DNA from: Sisyra terminalis
Lineage: Eukaryota > Arthropoda > Insecta > Neuroptera > Sisyridae
Assembly (NCBI GenBank): GCA_958496175.1
Contig: OY292276.1
Span: 18,122,001 to 18,186,000 of the forward strand
Direction of reading: 5' to 3'
DNA length: 64,000 nt
The notes under the pieces are model-generated. The model was not told where the DNA came from and searched no databases. It saw only the letters and a program-made list of their open reading frames with translations. The translations under genes were made by a program, and so were the position numbers. The first letter of the stretch is position 1. Each line of letters starts with the position of its first letter. Positions 36,001-45,725 of the stretch are shown here, piece after piece.

Positions 36001-39000
36001 AGGCGTGTTTCATTCTAGTAAAGCGAAAATTACCATTGAATGTCGGTAAGCACTAGATATTGAAGAACCAAAGTAACAAAGTGTGGGTGGTAGAGAAAGG
36101 CTGTGCTTACAATGTCAAATGAAAACATTTCCTATACAACTGAAAAATACGACTTTTGAAAATGAGTTTGAGTTGCCTTCTTGCATGACTCCTCTACATA
36201 ATTATTCCCATTCCCACCCACAGTTCTCCTATTTTAAATGGCTTCTGTAATAGTTTTTGAATTACACGTAATTACTGAACAGTAATCATAAATATATCAT
36301 GAATTAAATTTGCAGAATTTAAGTCAATCAAGGTTTAACCTGAAACTGACAGACTAACAACGATTTCTTTATTATTATCCACAAAATATCTATTGAAGTA
36401 TTGATTTTTTGAGATTATCTAATGAAAATCTATTTTGCCAAATACCACGTCAGAAATGTTCAAAATATGATGAGCATTGATTTCATTAGTATTATATCCA
36501 TTTTAGTTGAGATATGAGTTTGTACCAGGAGTACAAAGAAATAACTTTATGGATCAAAAGTCATTTATTGGTTTCAAAGTTTGAAAAGCTCTACACGAAC
36601 AGCTAAAGACATGCATACTGTATAAAATATCTGTCATTATCAATTGAGATAGTATTAACTTGAAACTAAATATAGCTTAAAAATGCAAATAACTATAACT
36701 GAAAACAAGGGTTTGGGTTTTTTTGTTTGATTTTTTTCTTTTTCAATCAAACAATACAAATATAAAAGTTAAACGTTATGATTGAACTCATTTTTGATTG
36801 ATGAGCTGATCGATAAGAAAACCTTATTTGCATTATGATTAAAAAAAATTCAATACCAATGAAATTAGTACTTTTAAATTAATTGCTGATTAAATATTTT
36901 ATAAGTGAAAATTGCTCTAATTGCTGCAAATGTTAATTTTTATTGAACTAAAATTATTTATTTTTTATCGATTATATACCACGTGTAAATGAAAAATATA
37001 TTTAAATTGTTTGTATTATAAATTTCAAAGATTAATTATATGTAAATTTGTTGTAGAAACTTCATAATAATTAAATTCAGACTAAAAAAGCTTTTTTTTT
37101 CTAAAAAATGTTCCCATTATTCTTCTAATATTTAACATTAATGTAAGTAAAGGTGGGTAAAGCTCCCGGATCCGATTACAAGTATCGCCTAATGCTGTAC
37201 CATCAAAGAAAACGTGCTCAAGAGGCCGAAAAGACTTCAACAAATCGACATGAAGAACTATTTTCACGAAGAGAAGAGTTTTTGAAGCATTCAAATAAGA
37301 AAATATTGCACCAAGAAGTTTTGAAACGCGCTGAAAAACGGTTCCAGGAATTACAAGCGGCGGGTGTTGTTGAAAGAAAAGAAAAGTAAGTAATAAATCA
37401 TAACACATCATAACAAAAAATAATAACTATGATGACATATTCATTTTTTAAAATAAAATTCAGATTCGAATAATTTAGAATAAAGATTCTTATCTGGTGT
37501 TGATTCGAACCTCAGGGGTTCGGTAAGTCAGTCTTACAGGCTCGGCGAATATCATGTTTAAATGGTGTTTATCATTTTGTGCCCCTAATATTTATTACAG
37601 ACACATATTTATTTTTTCCAATAAGGGTTCATTGAATGCACTTAATTTAAAGTAATAAGTAAAACGTATAAAAAGTTTTCATTAGAATTAACAAGTAAAA
37701 GTTTTATTTATGAACAGAAATTTCGGCTAAAAGTTTTTTTTTAAATTTCAATCAATTTCTGAAAGCAATAAAGAACTAGTTTAATTGCAGCTGCGTAAAT
37801 AAATAATCGGATTCAATATAAATAATGGCATTATTGAATTGAATTTAAGTTTTATGAAAATCATCCATATACCAATAAGCAATAAAGTTATAGAAATGTA
37901 AAAGTTTCCTAAGATTTTGGAAGAATTGTTTCTTCGAAAGAAAAATTTCCGAAGCACTGATGCATTTATACGTTGCAAAAATTGTAATATGATATGTCGA
38001 TAGATATCCTAGTACTTGGTGGGATGTTGATCTAAATTTTATGACTTATTTAATCCAAAAATACAGTTTTTCGTTTGTGTGATAAAATTGTTAACAGAAT
38101 ATCCATATATTGTTCTTGGTTAGCAAAAGTGGATAAAAGCAAAATAAGAAAAAAGAATCTGCATCTGCAGTTGTTACTGCTACCTAGAAAAACGAGGCTC
38201 TTATGGTGAATCCTTTTTTTTTTCTTTTTCTTTTACTCATACTTTGATTTCTCTATTTCCTTCTATCAAGAGATCAAAATGGCCGCCGTAATGCACTTTA
38301 GAAAAAAATAATAAAAAAATACACTTTATAGCTTCTGATTTCACTTATAAGTGATAGGTTTTTTTAAATCGTTATAAACAAATCTATTATCTACATCGTT
38401 TTTGCAACTGTCTTTTAATCTATTCTACTTTTGTTAAAATTATTGAAATGCTGTTGTATTGTAATCCAATCAATCATTTTATAATCTTTTATATGTGTTT
38501 TTTAAATGAGTTAAAAACATATAAATTTAATCAAGCTCCTTTTTTAAGTTTATATTTGAAATTGAAAGTTAGTTTTGTGATTTTGTTTGTGTAGATTGCG
38601 TCAAAAATTGCTACAAGAGGAAGAAGAATATTTCAAAGAAGTCGTTGACGTAGCACAGCACGGATATGAAACCAACATAAAAAATATGAGAGAAAAATTA
38701 GAAAAACTAAATAAAGAGAAAGAAGAAGCTGAAAAAAAATTGGTTCAAGAAAAGCGTCTTCAACAATTAGTGTAAGATTAGTGCCTACATATTGATCTAT
38801 TAATTAACGATAAATAATATTTCATTGCATTTGTAAAGTATAGAAACATATTGTGCGTTAAATGTTGTGAAATATAATTTATGTTGTCAACATAAATAAT
38901 GAACTAATGATCAAATATTTTTTTCTGACTTAATGTCATAGATACGTATTTCGGTAGTTAAGAAATCTGCTTTATTGGTCCCCAAGTAGTAATAGATCTT

Positions 39001-42000
39001 TCCGTAACTGCTATGTGGTGATTATTATCATATTTATTGACGATGATCATTGAAAAAGGTTACTTGGGAACTGAAAAAAGAATCTGGGGCAATGTGTCAG
39101 AAAAACGTTGTTTGAATATTGGTTCAATATTTACTTTTAGTGAATTAGTTCCGCACAATATATTTTAATAATTGTTAATGCAGTGTAAACAGTTCAAAGT
39201 TAGTAAAAACATCTTTTAATAATATATTTCATCTTTATATAACTAGGAACAAATGTGATCAATTGCGGCCAATATTTACAAAACAACGACTTCTGGAGAC
39301 AAAACGATGTCAATTGATTCAAATGCAGGAAAATGAATCCCGTCGTGCTGCAGAAAGAGAGGAAGAGCAAATGTGGTTACAAGTCATGCAAAAAGAATTG
39401 GATGCAAAGGTAGAAACTAATTACGTTTAAAAAATCAGGACTGCATTTAGGTTCTTTCAGGTCTTTGGCTTTCTAAGCTCATTTATGGCTAGTGAAAAGT
39501 AAAAATTTGGGATTCTTGAGATAATAAAGCAAGCCATTCACGCTGCAACTTGCAGTCGAACTAGTGGTCCGACTTTCGAAGTTAGATCTAAAGTCGGACC
39601 GTGAATGGTGTTGTTGGAAGTTGGATGTCTAGCGGATCATTTAGGTGATCCAACAAGTAGGCCAACTAGTTAGACTCCAAGTCGGAACGTGAATATCCTG
39701 CTTTAATAATCGTCTTAATTTTTTAATTATTTAGAAGAACAAAGTAGATAAAATTTATGAAGGCAAGTTTGATAGTCAACATAGAGCCAAAACTTAGTTT
39801 AAATCATGGAAATTTTCTATTATACCATGAATTTTTCGAATATTTGGTTCATTTTAGAAGCCAAGACTTCTTGCAAGTATCAGGGGTGCCCTTGCCTAAA
39901 TGTGGTCCTGTAAGGGTTGCAAAAATATATTAAAAATATACATTTTTTCCCATTCAGAAAGAACGTGAAATGCAAGATGCATTAGATAGAAAGCGGCGAG
40001 ATTCTCTCGGTCAAGAATTACTGATGAAACAAATAAAAGCTGTTGAAACAATGCGAGAAGAACAAAAGAGGCTAGCTCAAGAAGAACAAGTTGAAATTAT
40101 GAAACTACTTGAAAATTTGAAACAAGAGAAGATTAGAGGTTGAGCAAATAAATTTAATTAGTTTCTGATACTCTCAATAATGAAATCAATCGTTTAATAG
40201 GTTTGGAGGCGAAAAAAAATATAATGAAAAAAGTAAAAAGTGATTTGGATAATCAAATAAGTGAAGAAAGGAAAATTAAAGAGAAACGAGAGCATGATGC
40301 AAGAATGGTCGATTTAGCTTATATTCAGTTGTGCGAAGAAGCCATCGCTCGAGAAAAAGCGAAGCAGACCAATACGGCGGTAATTTATATAGTTTTCAAT
40401 GTTCTTTTCCCATACTTAACGTATTAACAAAGATAATAATTGAAAACAATTACCTATTACAATAATTTGACGGACGGATAATTTATCATTTTGTCGTAAT
40501 CTGCACTATTTTCTTTTTCAAGATGCAACTGAAAGAGGAATTACTGAGATTCCAAGAATATTTGAAACAAGTGGAAGAAAATAAACGCCAAGAAGAAGAG
40601 GAAATCAATCGATTAATTGATGAGGATAGATTAGAGCAAGAGAAACGTCAAGATGAATCGCGCAAGAAATTATGCGAATACCGAAAGAAACTTTTGAATG
40701 TAAATTATCACCAATAGGATCATCAATTGGAGGACCAACTGGCCAGGCTAAATTTGGTCATAATTTTGTAATAGTAGTGTTGGTTGTTAAAGAATCAAAA
40801 ATCAATAAGACACCCCTGTGCTTTAAAGTTTATCAAATTCACTTTTCCGAAAGCGCTAAAATTGTATGGGTGGATTAGTCTATATCAACGTTTTATAGCA
40901 CCATTTCGCAATATATATGATGTCAGTTGTATTGAACCAAACAAATTGAGTTCAGCGAATTTTATGCTCAAAAAAATAACGAAAAGAACTTGTAAACGTA
41001 TTTAGTGCAAAATTGAAATCCACAAATGTATCTTATCAAACTCAGGATATTTTTTTTTTTAAAAAAGAAGTGATTTTCCAATCCGTTTTTTCAATACCGT
41101 ATCGAAAGTATCGGAAAAGTCAATAAAGTTTATCAATTATTTTAAAGACATTTCCGACGATTTTCGTATCAAATCGAAAATCAATGATTTTGAGATCTTT
41201 TTTCCTGGACTTCATGAGGAGCACGTTTTTAAAAAAAATCATTTATTTAGAAAACATAAGGTTAAAGTTGTTCATATTTATTTTTCAGTTAGCATGGTAA
41301 AACATGAGGTATAAAAGGTGTAAAAAAGTACCATTAAATATCGATATAGACTAATCCATACTAATATAGCCTAAGAGCCCGCAGTAGCCAGACCTTTGTT
41401 ATTTTATAAAAGCTGAAAGTTTTTTTGCTATGTTTTTCTGATTATAAAGTTTGAATTGTGGTTACTTTGGCAGGTATCAGGTAATAAAGATGTATAAAAT
41501 AAAAGCATAGTTTCGGGAAAAAAAATGACCATTTTTTTACATTTTCTTCAGAATAATACAGTTTGGTTTCAACCTCCTACCCTACACCCCTAAACATTAA
41601 TAAATTATAATTATACTTACATCATAGTATAAAAGCTGAATTTTTATATGTAGTTTTGTCACCTATAAAAAGATGTAATCTCAGAAGCCGGCAGTTTTGG
41701 TAGTTTTTATATCTTGCCAGACGTATTGAAACATTGAAATCCAATGAAAAAATAGTTTTTATATACATAATCATCTTAAATAAAGTTTGAAATATTATAA
41801 AAGTAATTTAATAAGAAGACTGGGCTCATTACCTCAATCACATCAGCTTGAATAAATATTGGCTCGCATTCGTAACTACGGTAAAAGGTCAATACGTCTG
41901 GCAATATGTAAATACTATCAAAACTGTCCAGTTACTGAGATATCGTCTTTTGATAGTTGCCAAAGTAAGATTTATAAAATTCAGTTTAATATTATGACGT

Positions 42001-42904
42001 AAGAATAATTATAGGTCATTATAGTTCGGAGGTATCTGGCAGGAGGTTGAAACCGTACTAAATATCTGTCGATGGAGGATGTGGTTTCTAATATTATTTT
42101 GAAGAAAATACAAAAAGTGACTTTTATAATTACACGAAACTGAGCTTTTCTTTTATACATGTTTCTTACCTGTTACCTGCTAATGTAGCCACCATCCAAA
42201 CTCCATAGTGGCTAATCCTACTTACCTGTGTTGGGGGCATGCGCAGAAAAAACTTGCAGCTTTTATAAGATAATGGTATAGATAATTCGCTACCCTTTTT
42301 GATGTCAAATACTTTTAGATAGGATATCTAATAATATTTAGTCTTTCAACCATCGAAAATTAACCTAAAAATATTAGAAATATTGCTAAATTTAGCTTGG
42401 CTGGTTGAACTATTAATATGTATTGTCTCTTATCAATAACTTTTAGGAAACCTTATCTGGGATACAAAAGCAAATAGAAATGAAAAGAGCTAAGGAAGAG
42501 GAAGAGCGTAAAAAACGAGAAGTTGAGATCGAATTGGAAAGACAATGCTATGAGCAAAATAAGAAACTTGATAAGCATTTTGAGTATTTAAATCGAGAAC
42601 GACAGAAAAAGATTAAAGATGATTTAAGACAGCAAATTGAGTATAATGAATTTTGGAAGGTTTGTGAATGGAATGAAAATATTTTTTTGTATCTTTATTA
42701 TTATTATTATTTTATTTGAAGGAAAGACAACGACTAGAAGATTTGCGGGAACAAGCAGCTGGACGAGCTCAAGAAGCGGCATTTGAGAAACTACAAGAAG
42801 ATTTAATTCAAGGACTTGTCCGCGATGGTTCTGTCCATCCTTTTCAACCAGTGCTAACACAAGTTTATTGCAAGTGTCCCGATAACCCACCCAAACTATT
42901 TTAA
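30011..42904 (+). CDS. CFAP53: Cilia- and flagella-associated protein 53, 9 exons, 538 aa
   Basis: CFAP53 (CCDC11) is a microtubule inner protein and centriolar-satellite protein needed for motile cilia and sperm flagella. Exons: 30011-30121, 37153-37385, 38595-38771, 39247-39409, 39958-40138, 40201-40379, 40523-40699, 42447-42659, 42722-42904; all phases agree and sum to 1617 nt, near the 514 aa of the human protein. After about residue 50 the protein is an almost unbroken Glu/Lys/Arg-rich coiled coil of the trichohyalin-plectin-homology type, for example EEEEYFKEVVDVA and LRQQIEYNEFWKERQRLEDL. It ends DGSVHPFQPVLTQVYC, which recalls the HP motif near the end of vertebrate CFAP53. The first exon, 7 kb upstream, is joined on phase and promoter evidence and is less certain than the rest. 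A poly(A) signal follows at 42962. Confidence 0.88.
30793..30963 (-). repeat. tRNA-derived SINE, copy 1
   Basis: Read on the minus strand it starts CCTACTGGTGGTCGAGTGGT (box A like) and has GGGTTCGAATG (box B like) 30 bases on, then the family body with TTTCTCGATTTACGG and the tail GACGGTAAATAACAATTGG ending in an A run. Related copies are at 44062-44190, 50582-50733, 54121-54300 and a 3' fragment at 53705-53798. Confidence 0.75.
33876..34085. mobile_element. Foldback MITE, family 1 copy 1 (CFAP53 intron 1)
   Basis: Arms AATCTGGTAACGTTGCATTT (from 33881) and AAATGCAACGTTACCAGATT (to 34059) are inverted repeats that continue into AATTTAATTCGCGAT and its complement. A relative in the opposite orientation is at 44345-44560 and shares the core TGGTATAATTCTCTCTTTTG and the outer GACGGTTCTA end. 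The left outer arm of this copy seems lost. Confidence 0.7.
34623..34661. repeat. Short perfect hairpin
   Basis: CGTCATTCCCTCA and its exact complement form a 13-bp stem around a 13-base loop, followed by two more partial repeats of ATGACGTAT. It may be a remnant of a foldback element or a local template-switch product. Confidence 0.45.
37484..37570 (-). repeat. tRNA-like SINE head, second type (weak)
   Basis: On the minus strand TTCGCCGAGCCTGTAAGAC (box A like) is followed about 30 bases later by GAGGTTCGAATC (box B like). No cloverleaf forms, so it is not a tRNA gene. It lies in CFAP53 intron 2 and differs from the main SINE family of this window. Confidence 0.35.
39521..39712. mobile_element. 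MITE with about 33-bp inverted ends in CFAP53 intron 4
   Basis: The left end AAAGCAAGCCATTCACGCTG and the right end read inward, AAAGCAGGATATTCACGTTC, are inverted repeats that continue into GACTT..AGTC. The core is clearly richer in G+C than the surrounding intron. No coding sequence. Class undecided (hAT or Harbinger type). Confidence 0.65.
40872..41357. mobile_element. Candidate non-autonomous transposon in CFAP53 intron 7
   Basis: GGATTAGTCTATATC (40872-40886) and its exact complement (41343-41357) bracket 486 bp; beyond the 15-bp core the similarity weakens. It directly precedes the long foldback at 41391. Short open frames inside show no known domain. Confidence 0.45.
41391..42277. mobile_element. 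Long foldback element in CFAP53 intron 7
   Basis: Two arms of 350-390 bases (about 41391-41745 and 41885-42277) are inverted repeats round a 140-base loop. Matching landmarks are TTATAAAAGCTG (outer end), GTTTCAACCTCCT (middle) and TTGCCAGACGTATTGA (inner end) with their complements in mirrored order. Identity looks moderate (about 75-80% by eye), so the element is not recent. In the pre-mRNA it would fold into a long stem ending about 170 bases before exon 8. Confidence 0.75.
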
Positions 42905-42961
42905 TGAATAGAAAATTTACGATTTGAAAATATTTTACGCACATGATTTTATTTCTTTTCC

Positions 42962-42967
42962 AATAAA
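42962..42967 (+). terminator. Poly(A) signal of CFAP53
   Basis: AATAAA 57 bases after the CFAP53 stop codon, with T/G-rich sequence downstream. Confidence 0.6.
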
Positions 42968-42998
42968 ATTGATCTGAGATATTTGATTGGTATCTAGT

Positions 42999-43004
42999 TT
43001 TATT
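42999..43004 (-). terminator. Possible poly(A) signal of the convergent candidate gene
   Basis: AATAAA on the minus strand, 75 bases after the stop codon of the candidate exon at 43080-43235. It lies only 31 bases beyond the CFAP53 signal, which would make the two transcripts overlap or abut at their 3' ends. Confidence 0.4.
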
Positions 43005-43079
43005 GCATGTGAGGCCAATAAATTGTAGAATTTATAATTTGAGAATGAAGATGTGTGTCTTCTCTTGGACGGAAAGTAT

Positions 43080-43235
43080 TTAATATTTGCGACCCATTGA
43101 GGAATTGTTGAACTTTCTCCGTATAATGTCCTCGAATGAGGTGGGCACATCTTTGACCGTCATTCCAATGTGGTACGGTACGGCAAACATCTTTGTTGTA
43201 TACGTAAAACCGTTTGTATTCTCACTTTCTCCCAA
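43080..43235 (-). CDS. Candidate last exon of an unidentified gene convergent with CFAP53
   Basis: Base composition changes sharply here: the block is far less AT-rich than its surroundings. On the minus strand, directly after a GACTAG acceptor-like site, a 51-codon frame reads LGESENTNGF, then TKMFAVPYHIGMTVKDVP, then TSFEDIIRRKF and ends GRKY-stop; a possible AATAAA follows at 43004-42999. The two other minus frames are also open for 60-70 codons across the block, so the frame is not certain; I prefer this one because it begins at an acceptor and leaves a normal 3' UTR. I do not recognise the product and found no upstream exon, so it may also be a fragment of a degraded gene or transposon. 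Confidence 0.4.
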   Translation of the reverse strand: MGESENTNGFTYTTKMFAVPYHIGMTVKDVPTSFEDIIRRKFNNSSMGRKY

Positions 43236-44061
43236 CTAGTCATTTCAATAACAAGTGCAAATAACTGTAAATTTAGTCTGGAAATCTTTATCAGCATTCT
43301 ATCGTCTTTTTTATGTATTTTTCATTACTCAGTCGTTATTCATATTTCCGGCTGTTATTTGTTTCATTCTTTTTAAATATTTCCTTGTCATTGAGAAAAT
43401 TATTTACCGATAAAAATGCATGATTAAAATGAAATTTTTGTGTCAACTATGCCAATTTTGTCATTAAAATGTTATTACCTTTGATTTATGTGCTAAAACG
43501 AATGTTATTAATAATACACATATTTATAATGCAAGTTGTAAGCAAATTACCTGTAATCTGCTAAACTGTAAGCTACATACTCGTTTACATATTTCATATT
43601 CATGCCAACATTATCAAAATATTGATTAAATTGCTTAATTTCCTTTTTTTATTTTCATTACTTATTTTTTTTAGAATTCACTAAAGATTGTTAAAGAATG
43701 GGCTGCATTAAGTTTAAGTATAGTAAATACGAAGATAAGATAAAATAACATCAACTTCAATACCTATATAGTTTACCACTGCATTTCTAGTATATAGATA
43801 CCCACTGAAATTCTATAGGTATACACTATACACCCAATTACTTAACCACTGCATGTTGTTTGCATATGGCGTTCTTTGTCTACTATGCATATTTCGCAAC
43901 TTTATAATCTAGTTTCAATTTCTAAATTTACGAGTTTGTACTAATAAATGTTGTGGAAAATATTACAAATAAAAGAATTAATAACGATACATATTTTGCC
44001 TTGTTTATTATTTTATGAAGTTCTGTATCAATTATTATTTTATAATTAGAACAGCGACTCT
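43236..44061. other. AT-rich sequence without recognised feature
   Basis: Nothing clear. If the candidate exon at 43080-43235 is real, this is its upstream intron, but I could not find the partner exon. Confidence 0.3.
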
Positions 44062-44190
44062 AGAAGTGATAAAATAGAGTTGATAAATCTGTGATTGAGA
44101 AAAATTGCAAATTTGCTCGATAAGATCGAATCCAATACCTACGAATTTTGTGGTGGAGCGTCCACCTTGACCACTCAGCCACCAGTAGGT
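44062..44190 (-). repeat. tRNA-derived SINE, copy 2
   Basis: On the minus strand it starts ACCTACTGGTGGCTGAGTGG and has GGATTCGATC in the box B position, then the CTCGAT... body as in the other copies. The 3' tail is shorter or more diverged than in copy 4 at 54121. Confidence 0.72.
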
Positions 44191-44344
44191 ATCAGTTATT
44201 TTTTGTTACTACAAGCTTTGTGGAAACTGTAATGGAACAAAATATTCGAATTAAAAGACAAAACTACTTTGTCTTTTTTCGCTTTATGAGAGTTCAAGTT
44301 AAAATTGATTAAGAAACCGTAAAATGTGGCACCTGCTTTTTTTA

Positions 44345-44560
44345 GAACCGTCAAATCTGGCAACGTTGCACTTGTAACTTTGTGATTTAATTCGCGAATA
44401 AATCAACCCATAAAGAAAACTTTGCCACAAAAGAGAAAATTATACCATTTATGAATTGAATTAGTAAAAAGTATCGAATAGAATAAAAAATAAAGTACAC
44501 AATGCAACGTTGTCTGATTTAATGCTTCTAAAAGGAAAATGAGCCAAAACTGTTACTGTA
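44345..44560. mobile_element. Foldback MITE, family 1 copy 2
   Basis: It is the reverse-orientation relative of 33876-34085. Landmarks are CAAATCTGGCAACGTTGCAC at the left, ATTTAATTCGCGAATAAATC, a core with GAGAAAATTATACCA, and AATGCAACGTTGTCTGATTT at the right. Outer ends TTAGAACC and GGAAAATGAGCC are better kept than in copy 1. Confidence 0.68.
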
Positions 44561-44734
44561 ACTATCGCTGATTATAGTATACTTAGCTTAATGACTCATA
44601 TCCTAAAGATCTTTTTAAAAATCCAAAATCCACAATTTAGATTGAGAAATGAATTAGGAACGTGTGAAGCTCTATTTAACACACAGGTATTAGTACAAAG
44701 TGCATAGATTTTATTATATGAACCATGATGTATA

Positions 44735-45725
44735 TATGTGTACGATAGACTTGGAAAAATTATTTATAAAATTCAGCTTGACAAAATGTTACAATCGCTG
44801 AAAGATACAGAAATTAACGATAAAGACATAACTATAGTACCACACCTATATTGGCTGCAAAAAGCTCAAAAAAGGATTTAGACAAGGTTGCATTCTGTAT
44901 CCCTTGATTTTTAATTTATATGCAGAATAAATCTGCAAAGATGGCCTAGAAGAAAGTAATGAAGGTACATTGATAAATGAAAATATCGGAAAAAATATCA
45001 GATACGCAAACGATACCTTACTTCTTACAAGGTCCGAGATGCAACTACGAAGTCTAATGAATAAGCTTACAAAATTCTTCAAGGAAGACGGTCTAACTCT
45101 TAACACCAATAAAACTAAATACATGATTAACATATATCAAAAATATGTAGCACTCAAGAATTGTGAATCATCGTAAACGGTATATAACTTGAACGAGTAC
45201 ACAAGTTAATATACTTAGGAACTATAATCAATGATAGATGGGAACCAAGTACTAAAATAAAAATCGAATAGCCAAAGAAAGAACAACGTTCTTAAAAATG
45301 AAACAAGCTTTTTGCACCTGCGATATCAATATCGATTTAAAATTGAATCATTAGAAAATTTCAATGTTACATTTTCTCAAACTTCTGTACAGATTAGAAG
45401 CTTGGGCAGTAGCAGAAACTTTAATGAAAAGAAGCTTTCGAGATATGGACGTACATAAGAAATCTGAAAGTTTGATGGATAGATAAAATAACGAATGAAG
45501 AAATATTACCACGACTCAAAAAACAATTGAGTTAGTGAACATCATTAAGCATCGAAAAATTGAATACTTCTAACATATTCTGAGATATCCAGAAAAAGTG
45601 TTATATCTTATAGTTCAAGAGAAAATTATGGGGAAAAGACGTGTGCGGAGAAAGTGAGAAAGTTTAAGGACGTGATTTGGCTGGTCGTCATCAAAACTGT
45701 TCCAGGATGTAGGAAATAAAATAAC
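44735..45725 (+). mobile_element. LINE (non-LTR retrotransposon) reverse transcriptase relic
   Basis: Fragments of a LINE reverse transcriptase can be followed through several frameshifts and stops: TIDLEKLF (motif A region), FRQGCILYPLIFNLYAE (motif B, family RQGC.LSP..FN.Y), RYANDTLLL (motif C, normally YADD), then LTLNTNKTKYMI (G L..N..KTK). Near 45610-45690 GKRRVRRK matches the basic tail found before the end of such elements. The motif C Asp is Asn in this copy, and the endonuclease half is missing, so it is dead and 5'-truncated. Confidence 0.85.

Larger units (their letters stand above)
30122..37152 (+). other. First intron of CFAP53 (7 kb), repeat-bearing
   Basis: The intron starts GTATGT and ends TAAAG after a pyrimidine-rich stretch. 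Apart from a SINE (30793-30963), a foldback MITE (33876-34085) and a short hairpin (34623-34661), I find no exon of another gene. Its length against the other introns (63 bp to 1.7 kb) reflects the repeat load. Confidence 0.5.

Noticed and set aside
36721..36770. T-rich run with an inverted TTGTTTGATT/AATCAAACAA pair in CFAP53 intron 1
   Set aside because: The stem is about 10 bp of low-complexity sequence, expected by chance in this composition.
38270..38300. AAAATGGCCGCCGTAATGC considered as a start of an alternative CFAP53 exon or a YY1-type site
   Set aside because: The frame after the ATG ends at once and no splice join works; a lone motif in an intron is not enough for a regulatory call.
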